From NCBI GenBank assembly GCA_032388755.1, contig CP135593.1, forward strand, positions 1,302,001 through 1,366,000: 64,000 nucleotides of DNA. The letters are read 5' to 3'. The stretch comes from Neisseria sp. DTU_2020_1000833_1_SI_GRL_NUU_006. Lineage in GTDB: Bacteria; Pseudomonadota; Gammaproteobacteria; Burkholderiales; Neisseriaceae. Each line of letters begins with the position of its first letter. The stretch's first letter is position 1. The translations under genes were made by a program, and so were the position numbers. The notes beneath the pieces were generated by a model that saw only the letters and a program-made list of their open reading frames with translations, searched no databases and was not told the origin of the DNA. This document shows, one piece after another, positions 17,041 to 25,462 of the stretch.

Positions 17041-17349
17041 ATGACCATTCAGACCGATTTATTGCCTAAAATCAACAACGAAGATTACCAACGCCTCATC
17101 CTCAAACACAGCGTAGAATTCAGCCAAGGCGAAATCCGCCTGCTGAACGAAATCCTCGAAAAATTCACCTTCGACGTCGTTCAGGCGCAGGCATTGGCGC
17201 AGGCGGTGATGCAGCAGGTGCGCTTCGACCCTAACGCCTACCACATCGACAGCGACGACGAAGACACCACAGGCATCTGCCCCCACTGCATCAACCCGCC
17301 CATGCCGCCCCTGCGCGATTACCTCGTTTGGCGCGAAACACGCGGCTGA
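17041..17349 (+). CDS. Small conserved neisserial protein, hypothetical
   Basis: 102 residues, acidic, no membrane segment. A mostly helical N-terminus (EDYQRLILKHSVEFSQGEIR, ILEKFTFDVVQAQALAQAV) leads to DSDDEDTTGICPHCINPPMPP, where CPHC could be half of a metal site. A promoter-like TTGAAA (16974-16979) and TATAAT (16999-17004), 19 bp apart, lie upstream. I recognise no family. It is followed by a DUS hairpin and then ruvB. Confidence 0.7.
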   Translation: MTIQTDLLPKINNEDYQRLILKHSVEFSQGEIRLLNEILEKFTFDVVQAQALAQAVMQQVRFDPNAYHIDSDDEDTTGICPHCINPPMPPLRDYLVWRETRG

Positions 17350-17362
17350 ATCCCTTTCAAAA

Positions 17363-17400
17363 AGGTCGTCTGAAAGCGGCAAACCGATTTTCAGACGACC
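17363..17400 (+). terminator. DUS-pair hairpin between the small gene and ruvB
   Basis: AGGTCGTCTGAA at 17363-17374 and TTCAGACGACC at 17390-17400. It has no T-run after it (ccgaaccc follows), so termination may be weak and ruvB may be read through. Confidence 0.55.
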
Positions 17401-17420
17401 CCGAACCCACCGGAAAACCC

Positions 17421-18452
17421 ATGTTGCAAACCGACAACCTGACCGCCGCCCAGCCCCAGCGCATCATCACTGCACAAAGCATCTCCTCGCAGGAAGAGCT
17501 GCTCGAGCGCGCCCTGCGCCCTAAAACGCTGGACGACTATATCGGGCAAGACAAAGCCAAAGAACAGCTCGCCATCTTCATCCAAGCCGCCAAAAAACGC
17601 GGCGAAGCCCTAGACCACACCCTGCTCTTCGGCCCGCCCGGACTGGGCAAAACCACATTGGCGCACATCATCGCCAAAGAACTGGGCGTCAACCTGCGCC
17701 AAACCAGCGGCCCCGTACTCGAACGCGCCGGAGACCTTGCCGCCCTTCTGACCAACCTCGAGCCGCACGATGTATTGTTCATCGACGAAATCCACCGCCT
17801 CAGCCCCGTCGTTGAAGAAATCCTCTACCCCGCGCTCGAAGACTACCAGCTCGACATCATGATAGGCGAAGGCCCTGCCGCCCGTTCCGTCAAAATCGAC
17901 CTGCCGCCCTTCACACTCGTCGGTGCAACCACCCGCGCAGGTATGCTGACCAACCCTCTGCGCGACCGCTTCGGTATCGTTGCCCGCTTGGAGTTTTATC
18001 AAAATCAAGACCTTGCCACCATCGTCAGTCGTTCCGCCCAATTACTGCAACTCGACATGGGCGAAGAAGGCGCGATGGAAGTCGCCAAACGAAGCCGCGG
18101 CACGCCCCGGATCGCCAACCGCCTGCTGCGCCGCGTCCGCGATTTTGCCGATGTGAAAAACAACGGCGTAATCGATGCCGCCATTGCCGATGCCGCTTTA
18201 AGTATGCTGGATGTAGACGCGCAAGGTTTGGACGTCATGGACAGAAAATTCCTCGAAGCCATCCTGCACAAATTCAGCGGCGGTCCCGTCGGTCTTGACA
18301 ACGTTGCCGCCGCCATCGGCGAATCTACGGACACCATAGAAGACGTTATCGAACCCTACCTCATCCAACAAGGCTTCCTGCAACGTACCCCGCGCGGCAG
18401 AATGGCCACCGAACGCGCCTACCTGCACTTCGGCTTGAAAATGGAAAAATAA
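17421..18452 (+). CDS. ruvB: Holliday junction branch migration ATPase RuvB
   Basis: 343 residues. Domains: an N-terminal AAA+ large domain with Walker A GPPGLGKTT, Walker B FIDEIHRL and sensor GATTRAGML; a small AAA+ lid; and the C-terminal winged helix (HKFSGGPVGLDNVAAAIGE, YLIQQGFLQRTPRGR). RuvB rings pump DNA through the RuvA-bound junction during recombinational repair. The ATG at 17421 is chosen because CGGAAAA lies upstream and the conserved protein starts with MLQTDNL; the longer open frame reads through the DUS hairpin. Confidence 0.97.
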   Translation: MLQTDNLTAAQPQRIITAQSISSQEELLERALRPKTLDDYIGQDKAKEQLAIFIQAAKKRGEALDHTLLFGPPGLGKTTLAHIIAKELGVNLRQTSGPVLERAGDLAALLTNLEPHDVLFIDEIHRLSPVVEEILYPALEDYQLDIMIGEGPAARSVKIDLPPFTLVGATTRAGMLTNPLRDRFGIVARLEFYQNQDLATIVSRSAQLLQLDMGEEGAMEVAKRSRGTPRIANRLLRRVRDFADVKNNGVIDAAIADAALSMLDVDAQGLDVMDRKFLEAILHKFSGGPVGLDNVAAAIGESTDTIEDVIEPYLIQQGFLQRTPRGRMATERAYLHFGLKMEK

Positions 18453-18470
18453 GCGTATTGAAATGAAGAA

Positions 18471-18509
18471 AGGTCGTCTGAAACCGGATTTTTGGTTTTC
18501 AGACGACCT
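18471..18509. terminator. DUS-pair terminator between convergent ruvB and the recombinase-family gene
   Basis: AGGTCGTCTGAA at 18471-18482 and complement at 18498-18509, T-rich on both strands, so it can serve both convergent genes. Confidence 0.75.
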
Positions 18510-18570
18510 TTTCGTATCCATTCGAATGGAAGACTTGAGTCAGGATAAAGGCAAGCGTTTTTCTCGCAAG

Positions 18571-20595
18571 CTAGTGTCTGTCCTCACCCTCTTTGGCAGT
18601 ATCTTTCCCGCCGTCTTTATCTGTCTGAGCCGGCGTAACCGGGAAAAACAAGATCAGCGGGTTGGCTTTAATCTGCTGCCAGAAACTTTTACACAAATTG
18701 CCGACGCTGTCGATTTTTGTGTCGCGCGAACGCAGGGCGACGAAGAGGGCGAGGGTGAAGCTGACGACGAGATTGACCAGGCCGATGGCCAAGACGCTGC
18801 AAATCCCGAGCATGAATGTATCAAAGCCGACATTGCCGCTGACGGCGGCGTAGCCTAGGTTGGCGGAGGAGAAAGCGACATGGCGGATGTCCAGCGGCAG
18901 GCCGAGGAGGTGTCCGAAGTAGCCGGTCATGCCCAAGAGCATTCCGAAGATGAAGTTGCCGAACAGCGAGCCGTAGTGTTTGTGGATGTAGGCGGCAAGG
19001 ACGCGGCGGGGTTTGGGGCGCATGATTTTGCGCAACAAGGGGTTGAAGGGCAGGCGTTGCCGCAGGTTAAGATAATCGGCGCGGTTGTCGAAGAAGCCCG
19101 CGATGATACCGGAACAGAACAGCCACAAGCCAGCAATAGCCGCATACCATAAGGTCGGTCGATTGATGATGTCTATGGATTTGAACTCGTAGGCGGTAGT
19201 GTGGGCATCGAGTATGGGCTGTTGGTGCAGATGGGCATAGCCGAACGATATGGCGCACGCCAAAAGGATGGCGATGGAAACGTTGCCGAAGACGGCGACG
19301 CTTTGGGAGCGGCATACGTCGATAAGGAGCCTGGCGAGTTTGTTGTCCACCGCTTTGCCGCCTTCGTTGAGATCGACCTGTTCGGCGAAGCTGGCGGCGG
19401 TCATGGCGGGCTGTTTGGTGGCGACGGTGCAGTGCAGCATGTGGATGAACATAAAACCTATGCCGTAGTTGAGCCCTGCCAACAAAGAGGTAACGAAGGG
19501 GCTGAAGCCGAGTGAACCGATATGGATTTTGTGCAGCGCCATCAGAGCGATGATGACGCCTCCGCCCGCCGCGGAGTAGAACATTTTGAAATATTCTTTG
19601 CGGTTGCGGGTGATGTAATGCTCTCCGTGGTGGCTTTTGTTTTCGCTGATGCTGCGGGCGAGCATGTGGATGCTGCTGCGGCGCAGGTGGCGGGTACTGT
19701 ATTGCTCGACCGCGGCGTAGATGAGGGAATTCATCAGGGTAATGGTCAGTCGGTTGCGGTTGCCGGCATCGGTTTGGATGTCGGTAAGCAGTTTGAGACG
19801 GTTTATAGTCTGCTGGAGCCGTTCGAGCAGGTGGGCGACTTTGACGGACGAGCCTGAACCTGCGCCCGTCCCTCTTCGGCGCAGATAGTCGATCTGGCTG
19901 CAACATTGGTCGAACATGACTTCCAGATGGGCGGTGTCGTAAGAGGCTGTGTTATTGCGGTAGTGTTCAACCAATTTTGTAATTTCGCGCTGAAGTGCGA
20001 TAAAGGGAGAATCGGCTTCGAGCAGGCGCGGAGCGATCCGGATGAGATCAGGCTCGAGGGCTTCTGATGCAATCCAAATGGCAAGCATTTCCATAGCGCG
20101 CAGCCGGGCGTCAACCAGCTGGCGGCAGGCGTTTTGCAGCAAGGCAGGATCGACGCTGGAGCGGATATGGTCGTAAAGGCCCAACCATTGGCGGATACTG
20201 AGGGTTTGCAGCCAGTCGTCGTCGTTTTCGGAATGGAAAAGGTAGAGGAACACTTCGCGCAGGTTGGCAAAATCCTTGTAGGACGGGCTGAAGCGTTCGT
20301 AGATGCGTATGCCCATCTCGCGGGCAAAGCTGGTCCGTGAGAAGATGCCGAGTTTGATCAGCGCGGGATAGATATGGACTTGAGAAAGCCAGTGGTAGAA
20401 GCGGCCGCTGAAACTTTTTGCGAGCTCTTCGTCTTGTTTGAGCGTGGCGATAATCAGGTCGAAACGTTCTGCCGCCTGTTTTTTGCCGCCGCGCCGCAAA
20501 AATTTGATTAAGGCATTCAGAATAAGGACGAAATCGGTGTCGGTCAGACTCTTCGACAGAAGAGGATGTAGATTTTGGTGAGTAATTTTTTCCAT
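18571..20595 (-). CDS. 'Site-specific recombinase' family multipass membrane protein (Gcr-like)
   Basis: 674 residues from ATG 20593-20595; a TTG 18 codons upstream is a less likely start. The N-terminal half is soluble and helical (LHPLLSKSLTDTDFVLILNA, IRQWLGLYDHIRSS, VAHLLERLQQTINRLKLLTD). The C-terminal half has about six transmembrane segments (YSAAGGGVIIALMAL, NVSIAILLACAISFGYAH, LWYAAIAGLWLFCSGIIAG, ICSVLAIGLVNLVVSFTLAL). The family carries a historical 'site-specific recombinase' label from gonococcal work, but I see no tyrosine or serine recombinase motif and the membrane topology argues against that. Probably inner membrane; real role unknown. Confidence 0.85.
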   Translation of the reverse strand: MEKITHQNLHPLLSKSLTDTDFVLILNALIKFLRRGGKKQAAERFDLIIATLKQDEELAKSFSGRFYHWLSQVHIYPALIKLGIFSRTSFAREMGIRIYERFSPSYKDFANLREVFLYLFHSENDDDWLQTLSIRQWLGLYDHIRSSVDPALLQNACRQLVDARLRAMEMLAIWIASEALEPDLIRIAPRLLEADSPFIALQREITKLVEHYRNNTASYDTAHLEVMFDQCCSQIDYLRRRGTGAGSGSSVKVAHLLERLQQTINRLKLLTDIQTDAGNRNRLTITLMNSLIYAAVEQYSTRHLRRSSIHMLARSISENKSHHGEHYITRNRKEYFKMFYSAAGGGVIIALMALHKIHIGSLGFSPFVTSLLAGLNYGIGFMFIHMLHCTVATKQPAMTAASFAEQVDLNEGGKAVDNKLARLLIDVCRSQSVAVFGNVSIAILLACAISFGYAHLHQQPILDAHTTAYEFKSIDIINRPTLWYAAIAGLWLFCSGIIAGFFDNRADYLNLRQRLPFNPLLRKIMRPKPRRVLAAYIHKHYGSLFGNFIFGMLLGMTGYFGHLLGLPLDIRHVAFSSANLGYAAVSGNVGFDTFMLGICSVLAIGLVNLVVSFTLALFVALRSRDTKIDSVGNLCKSFWQQIKANPLILFFPVTPAQTDKDGGKDTAKEGEDRH

Positions 20596-20714
20596 TGCGG
20601 TATTTTTACACAAAACGGCGGGTTTGATAAGTTTAGGCAATTTATGCAATCCGCGGTAAGTACCGTCGATATTATGAAGCCGTGCCTGATGGATTATGCC
20701 ATCTTTGTTTTTTA

Positions 20715-20745
20715 AGGTCGTCTGAAAACCGTTTTCAGACGACCT
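20715..20745 (-). terminator. DUS-pair terminator after nadE
   Basis: AGGTCGTCTGAA at 20715-20726 and complement at 20734-20745, 6 bp beyond the nadE stop codon. Confidence 0.75.
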
Positions 20746-20750
20746 CTTGT

Positions 20751-21542
20751 TTATTTCAGCATCTCTTCGGGGATTTTGCAGACGGGAATCGGATTGACTT
20801 TGTGTTGCATGGCTTTGTGCAGGCGGGTGTAGATTTCCAAGACTTCGCGCTGCCTGCCTTCAAAATCTTCAGGACGGTGCGTGCCGTAAACGCTCATCGC
20901 CCATTCGAGTTCGGGATAGCTTGCGCCCATCTGTTCTTCGTCCGTGCGCTCGGTATCCCAAAGGCCGTCGGTCGGTACGGCTCTTTGGATAGACTCGGCG
21001 ATGTCCAGTTCGGCGGCAATTTGATAAATCTGCGTTTTGGTCAAGTCGGCAATCGGGCTGATGTCCACGCCGCCGTCGCCGTATTTGGTGAAAAAGCCTA
21101 CGCCGAAATCTTCGATTTTGTTGCCCGTACCGGTAACCAGCAAACCGTTTAGCTGACCGTAATAATAAAGCGTCAGCATCCGCAGGCGGCTGCGGGCGTT
21201 GGCAAGCGCAAGCTGTTTGGCGGGGAACTCGGTTTCATCGACCTCGACATCGGCGGCAAAAGTATCGAAAGTCGGCGTCAAATCCACACGCATCCCGCTG
21301 ACGTTGGAAAACGCCTGTTCCAACCGGCGGATGTGTTCCTGCGCGCGGCTGATTTGGTCGGCTTTTTGGCGGATGGGCATTTCAAGCAGCAGAACCTTCA
21401 GCCCCGTCCGTGCCGCGATGGCAGAAACGACTGCGGAGTCGATACCGCCGGAAACGCCGACGACAAACCCCTTGGCGTGTGCGGCGGCGGCATAGTTTTT
21501 CAGCCAGTCGGCAATATGGCGGATAACGGCTTGGGTCTGCAT
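20751..21542 (-). CDS. nadE: NH3-dependent NAD+ synthetase
   Basis: 263 residues from the ATG at 21540-21542, with AGGAGC upstream. The ATP-pyrophosphatase loop is FVVGVSGGIDSAVVSA near residue 25, followed by LVTGTGNKIEDFGVGFFTKYGDGGVDISP and PTDGLW. There is no glutaminase domain, so ammonia is the direct nitrogen donor. It converts nicotinic acid adenine dinucleotide to NAD+ in the cytoplasm. The longer open frame upstream runs through a DUS hairpin and is not used. Divergent from the BCCT transporter. Confidence 0.95.
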   Translation of the reverse strand: MQTQAVIRHIADWLKNYAAAAHAKGFVVGVSGGIDSAVVSAIAARTGLKVLLLEMPIRQKADQISRAQEHIRRLEQAFSNVSGMRVDLTPTFDTFAADVEVDETEFPAKQLALANARSRLRMLTLYYYGQLNGLLVTGTGNKIEDFGVGFFTKYGDGGVDISPIADLTKTQIYQIAAELDIAESIQRAVPTDGLWDTERTDEEQMGASYPELEWAMSVYGTHRPEDFEGRQREVLEIYTRLHKAMQHKVNPIPVCKIPEEMLK

Positions 21543-21610
21543 AGTCAGGCTCCTGATTTGAAAGGGGGAATCATACCCGATTTTGAGAGGCTGCGGCATA
21601 TGGACCGGAC

Positions 21611-21650
21611 AGGTCGTCTGAAAATCGGTTTCGCAGCTTTCAGACGACCT
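21611..21650. terminator. Inverted DUS pair between divergent nadE and BCCT genes
   Basis: AGGTCGTCTGAA at 21611-21622 and complement at 21639-21650. It ends no gene in this arrangement, so its value may be as an uptake site. Confidence 0.5.
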
Positions 21651-21883
21651 TCCCCCTGTTTTCATCAGCAATAAAATCCTGCTGAAATTTCGCACAATCT
21701 TTCCCAATTTGAAACAATCCCCTGATTTTGTTATTATTCCTTCAAACAAAGAAATAATCATCATCCATTTTGTCTCACCCGGCCCTCATTACGGCTCATT
21801 CATCTGTGCGTTTTTACTCTCTTTTTCCCTTGTTTTTCATCCGGCAGGACGGTTTAAACGCCATTCCTTTTTTGTCTGCGTTT

Positions 21884-21930
21884 TATAGTGGATTACCAAA
21901 AATCGGGAAAGTCTCGGACCCTGTCCGACA
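21884..21930 (+). repeat. Half Correia element (single terminal repeat)
   Basis: TATAGTGGATTACCAAAAATC resembles the left end of a CREE, but the expected core and right terminus do not follow; the sequence runs into gggaaagtctcggaccctg. It lies in the leader of the BCCT gene. The right boundary is a guess. Confidence 0.5.
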
Positions 21931-22006
21931 GACCACGTTTCATTCCCAGTTTTTGTTAATCAACCATATACAGCCTTGCGCCCGTATCCGCCTGCCTCAC
22001 CATCCC

Positions 22007-22015
22007 AAAGGAGGT
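22007..22015 (+). promoter_or_regulatory. Strong Shine-Dalgarno that fixes a TTG start
   Basis: AAAGGAGGT, fully complementary to the 16S rRNA tail, lies 6 nt before TTG at 22022-22024. No ATG in the upstream open frame has a comparable site. Confidence 0.75.
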
Positions 22016-22021
22016 CAAGGT

Positions 22022-24049
22022 TTGTCTTTATTTCATTTCTTACGCAACCGCTCTTCGTTCAATCCCTTCGTCGTTTCCGTTACGCTGTCCTTCGTGCTGC
22101 TGGTCATCGGCATCGCGCTTTTGATTCCGCAGCAGGCAGAAACCGTCCTCAATGCCGCTAAAACAGGCATTTTCAAAAACTTCAGTTGGTTTTACATCTT
22201 GGCATTTTCAGCCTTCTTCTTCTTCCTGCTCGCACTTTCGGTCAGCAGCTTCGGCAACATCAAGCTGGGCAGCAACGAAGAAGAGCCTGAATTTAGCTTT
22301 TGGTCTTGGCTCGCCATGCTGTTCGCGGCGGGTATGGGCGTCGGGTTGATGTTTTTCGGCGTCGCCGAACCGCTCACCCACTACCTCTCCCCCATCACGG
22401 AAGGCGGCGACGGGATCAAACAGCAAGACGCTTTGCTCCATACGCTTTTCCACTGGGGCGTACATGCCTGGTCGGTTTACGCCGTCATCGCCTTGGCGCT
22501 TGCCTATTTCGCCTTCCGCTACAAACTCCCGCTCTCGTTGCGTTCCTGCTTTTATCCGTTATTGAAAGAGAAAACCGACGGCAAGGCGGGCGACATCATC
22601 GACATACTTGCGCTGGTCGCCACCCTGTTCGGCATCATTACCACGCTCGGCTTCGGTGCGACGCAGCTGGGCGCAGGCTTGGAGCAACTCGGCTGGATTA
22701 ATGAAAACACCTTTTCCATGCAAACCGTCGTGATTTTCATCGTCATGGGCATGGCGATTGCATCCGCAGCCTCCGGCATAGGCAAGGGCGTGAAAATATT
22801 GAGCGAATTGAACTTGACATTTGCCTTCGCGCTAATGTTTTTCGTCCTCGCCACCGGCCCGACCCTCCATCTGCTCTCCGCCTTCAACGACAACCTCGGC
22901 ACTTACCTGAGCAACCTCGTACAACTCAGTTTCAAAACATACAGCTACGAACAAAACCATACCGAATGGTTCGGCGGCTGGACCATCTTATACTGGGCAT
23001 GGTGGTGTTCTTGGGCGCCTTTCGTCGGACTCTTCATCGCCCGCATCTCGCGCGGACGCACCATACGCGAATTCATTTTCGGCGTTTTGGCGGTTCCCTC
23101 CCTGTTCTGCGTCATCTGGTTCACCATCTTCGGCGACACCGCCATCTGGATTAACGACCACACCGCAGCAGGCGCATTGGGCGAATTGACCGGCACGCCC
23201 GAAAAACTCCTCTTCCGCTTCCTCGAATACCTCCCCCTGCCAACCCTCACAGGGCTTGTCAGCCTTATGGTGATCGCCCTCTTCTTCATCACCTCCGCCG
23301 ACTCCGGCATTTACGTCCTCAACAACATCGCCTCCCGTGACAAAAGCCTGACCGCCCCGCGCTGGCAGGCAGTGATGTGGGGGCTGTTGATGTCTGCCGC
23401 CGCTATCGTCCTTTTGCGCTTCGGCGGACTGCCCACCCTGCAAACCATGACCCTCATCGTCGCCCTGCCTTTCGCCATGCTCATGCTGATCATGTGTTTC
23501 AGCCTCTGGCGCGGATTAAACGCCGACCACAAATACTTCACGACCGCCGTCACCCCCTCCAGTGTCTATTGGAGCGGCGACAACTGGCAGGACAGGCTCG
23601 AACGCATGCTGAACCAAACACAGGAACAAGACATCCTCAAATTCCTCAAAACCACCGCCCTGCCCGCCATGCGCGAACTGAGCGAGGAGCTGTCCGACAA
23701 ATACAGCCTGAGCGTCGACATCCAAACCCACTTTGACCGCGAAGAGCCTGCCGTCGAATTCACCATCCACAAAGAGTCCCTGCGCGACTTCATGTACGGC
23801 ATTAAAACCATCAAGCGCGAAGTGTCCGAACAGCTTATCAAAGACGGCCACCTCCCGCACATCCGCCACAACGTAACCTACGAGCCCTACACCTACTTCT
23901 TCGACGGCCGCAGCGGCTACGACGTGCAATACATGAACCGCCGCGAACTCATCGCCGACATCCTCAAGCAGTACGAGCGTTACCTCAACCTCCTGACCGA
24001 TGTCGGACAAGAACTCATGTCGCACCGGCAAACCGAATTGGCAGAATAA
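22022..24049 (+). CDS. BCCT family betaine/carnitine/choline transporter (BetT-like)
   Basis: 675 residues from the TTG at 22022, the length of BetT-type proteins; the frame extends 84 codons upstream but that part looks non-coding and includes a half CREE. About twelve membrane segments are visible, with family signatures GMGVGLMFFGVAEPLTHY, FHWGVHAWSVYAVIALALAY, and the Trp-rich ILYWAWWCSWAPFVGLFIARISRGRT that holds the trimethylammonium cage. A ~115-residue soluble C-terminal domain (LSVDIQTHFDREEP, FFDGRSGYDVQYM) is typical of osmotically regulated choline carriers. Likely imports choline or betaine at the inner membrane. Confidence 0.92.
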   Translation: MSLFHFLRNRSSFNPFVVSVTLSFVLLVIGIALLIPQQAETVLNAAKTGIFKNFSWFYILAFSAFFFFLLALSVSSFGNIKLGSNEEEPEFSFWSWLAMLFAAGMGVGLMFFGVAEPLTHYLSPITEGGDGIKQQDALLHTLFHWGVHAWSVYAVIALALAYFAFRYKLPLSLRSCFYPLLKEKTDGKAGDIIDILALVATLFGIITTLGFGATQLGAGLEQLGWINENTFSMQTVVIFIVMGMAIASAASGIGKGVKILSELNLTFAFALMFFVLATGPTLHLLSAFNDNLGTYLSNLVQLSFKTYSYEQNHTEWFGGWTILYWAWWCSWAPFVGLFIARISRGRTIREFIFGVLAVPSLFCVIWFTIFGDTAIWINDHTAAGALGELTGTPEKLLFRFLEYLPLPTLTGLVSLMVIALFFITSADSGIYVLNNIASRDKSLTAPRWQAVMWGLLMSAAAIVLLRFGGLPTLQTMTLIVALPFAMLMLIMCFSLWRGLNADHKYFTTAVTPSSVYWSGDNWQDRLERMLNQTQEQDILKFLKTTALPAMRELSEELSDKYSLSVDIQTHFDREEPAVEFTIHKESLRDFMYGIKTIKREVSEQLIKDGHLPHIRHNVTYEPYTYFFDGRSGYDVQYMNRRELIADILKQYERYLNLLTDVGQELMSHRQTELAE

Positions 24050-24075
24050 GTTTTTGTTTAAATAAATTGCAACAA

Positions 24076-24115
24076 AGGTCGTCTGAAAACTGGATTTCCC
24101 GTTTTCAGACGACCT
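24076..24115 (+). terminator. DUS-pair terminator after the BCCT gene
   Basis: AGGTCGTCTGAA at 24076-24087 and complement at 24104-24115, followed by TTTTG. Confidence 0.75.
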
Positions 24116-24293
24116 TTTGTCATGCGTACAACAAACTACACATTCCGAGACCTTTGCAGAAAAGCCCTTCCCTCGACAGCCGAAACCCAAACACAGGTTT
24201 TCGTCTATTTCCGCCCCTAATTGCTCCTGATTTTACCCAAACACCCCCTTAATCCTCCCCGGACGTCCCATAATCAGGCATCCGGGTTACCTT

Positions 24294-25268
24294 TTAGGCG
24301 GCAACAGGCACACTTAGCCTGTTAGCCGCTTTCAACAGGTTCAAACACATCGCCTTCAGATGGCTTTGCGCACTCACTTTGAGCAGACCAAAATAGGCTG
24401 CCCGGGCGTAGCGGAACTTGCGGTGCAGCGTCCCGAAGCTTTGTTCGACCACATAACGGGTCTTCGACAAATATCGGTTGCGGTGGGCTTTGCGCATAAT
24501 GCCGTCTAACAACTGATGCTCTTTCAGATGTTGCCGGTTTTCCTTGCTGTCGTAGCCTTTGTCGGCATAAACGGTCGTACCTTCGGCAATACCCTCCAAC
24601 AAAGGGGAAAGATGGTTGCACTCATGGGTATTGGCAGGAGTGATGTGCAGTTTCTCGATATAGCCTTCCTCATCGGTACGGGTATGTTGTTTGTAACCGA
24701 GTTTGTAGAGGCCGTTTTTCTTTGTCCGGCGGGCATCGCTGTCTTTGCTCGGTGTGGTTTGGCCGCTGACTTGTCCTTCCTCGTCGACTTCTATGGCCTG
24801 ACGCTGTTTGCTGCCGGCGGTCTGAATAATGGTGGCGTCAATGACGGCGGCGGATGCCTTCTCTAATTTTAGGTTTTTTTCGGCCAGTTGTCGGTTAATC
24901 AGTTCCAGCAATTCGGACAGGGTGTCGTCTTGCGCCAGCCGGTTGCGGTAGCGGCATAAGGTGCTGTAATCGGGGATGCTCAGTTCGTCAAAACGGCAAA
25001 ACAGGTTGAAGTCGATGCGGGTGATGAGGCTGTGTTCGAGTTCGGGATCGGAGAGGCTGTGCCATTGTCCGGGCAGGACGGCTTTGAACATGGACAACAG
25101 GGGATAGGCGGGACGGCCGCGGTGGTCTCTAAGGTAACGGGTTCTTTGACGGTTCAGGTATTGTTCGATCGGTTGCCAATCAATCACCTGATCCAACTTC
25201 AATAGCGGGAAGCGGTCGATGTGTTTGGCGATCATGGCTTGTGCGGTTTGCCGGAAGAAGGTGCTCAT
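24294..25268 (-). CDS. IS5-family transposase, IS1106 type
   Basis: 324 residues with the DDE pattern: first Asp in AAVIDATIIQTAGS, second in TVYADKGYDSKEN, Glu in RYVVEQSFGTLHRKFRYARA. The N-terminus (FPLLKLDQVIDWQPIEQYL, YPLLSMFKAVLPGQWHSLSD) is the usual IS1106 one. Between GIMRKAHRNR and YLSKTRYVVEQ the sequence is shorter than I expect, as if one of two RNR-containing copies has been deleted (see findings). Whether the enzyme is active is uncertain; the frame is intact. Start ATG at 25266-25268 near the right terminus. Confidence 0.9.
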   Translation of the reverse strand: MSTFFRQTAQAMIAKHIDRFPLLKLDQVIDWQPIEQYLNRQRTRYLRDHRGRPAYPLLSMFKAVLPGQWHSLSDPELEHSLITRIDFNLFCRFDELSIPDYSTLCRYRNRLAQDDTLSELLELINRQLAEKNLKLEKASAAVIDATIIQTAGSKQRQAIEVDEEGQVSGQTTPSKDSDARRTKKNGLYKLGYKQHTRTDEEGYIEKLHITPANTHECNHLSPLLEGIAEGTTVYADKGYDSKENRQHLKEHQLLDGIMRKAHRNRYLSKTRYVVEQSFGTLHRKFRYARAAYFGLLKVSAQSHLKAMCLNLLKAANRLSVPVAA

Positions 25269-25270
25269 AG

Positions 25271-25310
25271 GAAATCCCCTAAATGTCTTGATGGGAATTT
25301 AGGGGATTTC
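25271..25310. repeat. 14-bp perfect inverted repeat inside the IS right end
   Basis: GAAATCCCCTAAAT (25271-25284) and its exact complement (25297-25310) with a 12-nt loop, directly before the transposase start codon. It could sequester the start region of read-through transcripts or be a transposase site. Confidence 0.7.
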
Positions 25311-25462
25311 GGCAAAGGTCTCATCGTCTGAAAACGGGCATGGCAGGTTACGCCGAAACTGTCCGCATTTTTTCAGACGACCTTTCACCTTAGCCCTGTT
25401 TCAACACCCCAAATTCTTTTAAAATACCGCCTGATTTGAATTTAACCGAGAGACCGAATTTC

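Larger units (their letters stand above)
24147..25322 (-). mobile_element. IS1106-type insertion sequence (IS5 superfamily)
   Basis: Terminal inverted repeats GAGACCTTTGC (24147-24157) and GCAAAGGTCTC (25312-25322) bracket one transposase gene. The right end abuts a DUS hairpin whose left arm is cut down to TCGTCTGAA, so the element sits in or beside a former DUS. No clear target duplication is visible at these boundaries. A perfect 14-bp inverted repeat lies just inside the right end (25271-25310). Confidence 0.88.

Noticed and set aside
18571..20595. Mobile-element recombinase
   Set aside because: Despite the family name, no catalytic recombinase motif or attachment sites are visible and the protein is a multipass membrane protein.
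23516..24190. Long leftward open frames opposite GC-rich genes (for example under the BCCT carrier, mutL, glnD and clpA)
   Set aside because: They are mirror frames of strongly coding genes with low-complexity Gly/Val/Phe composition.
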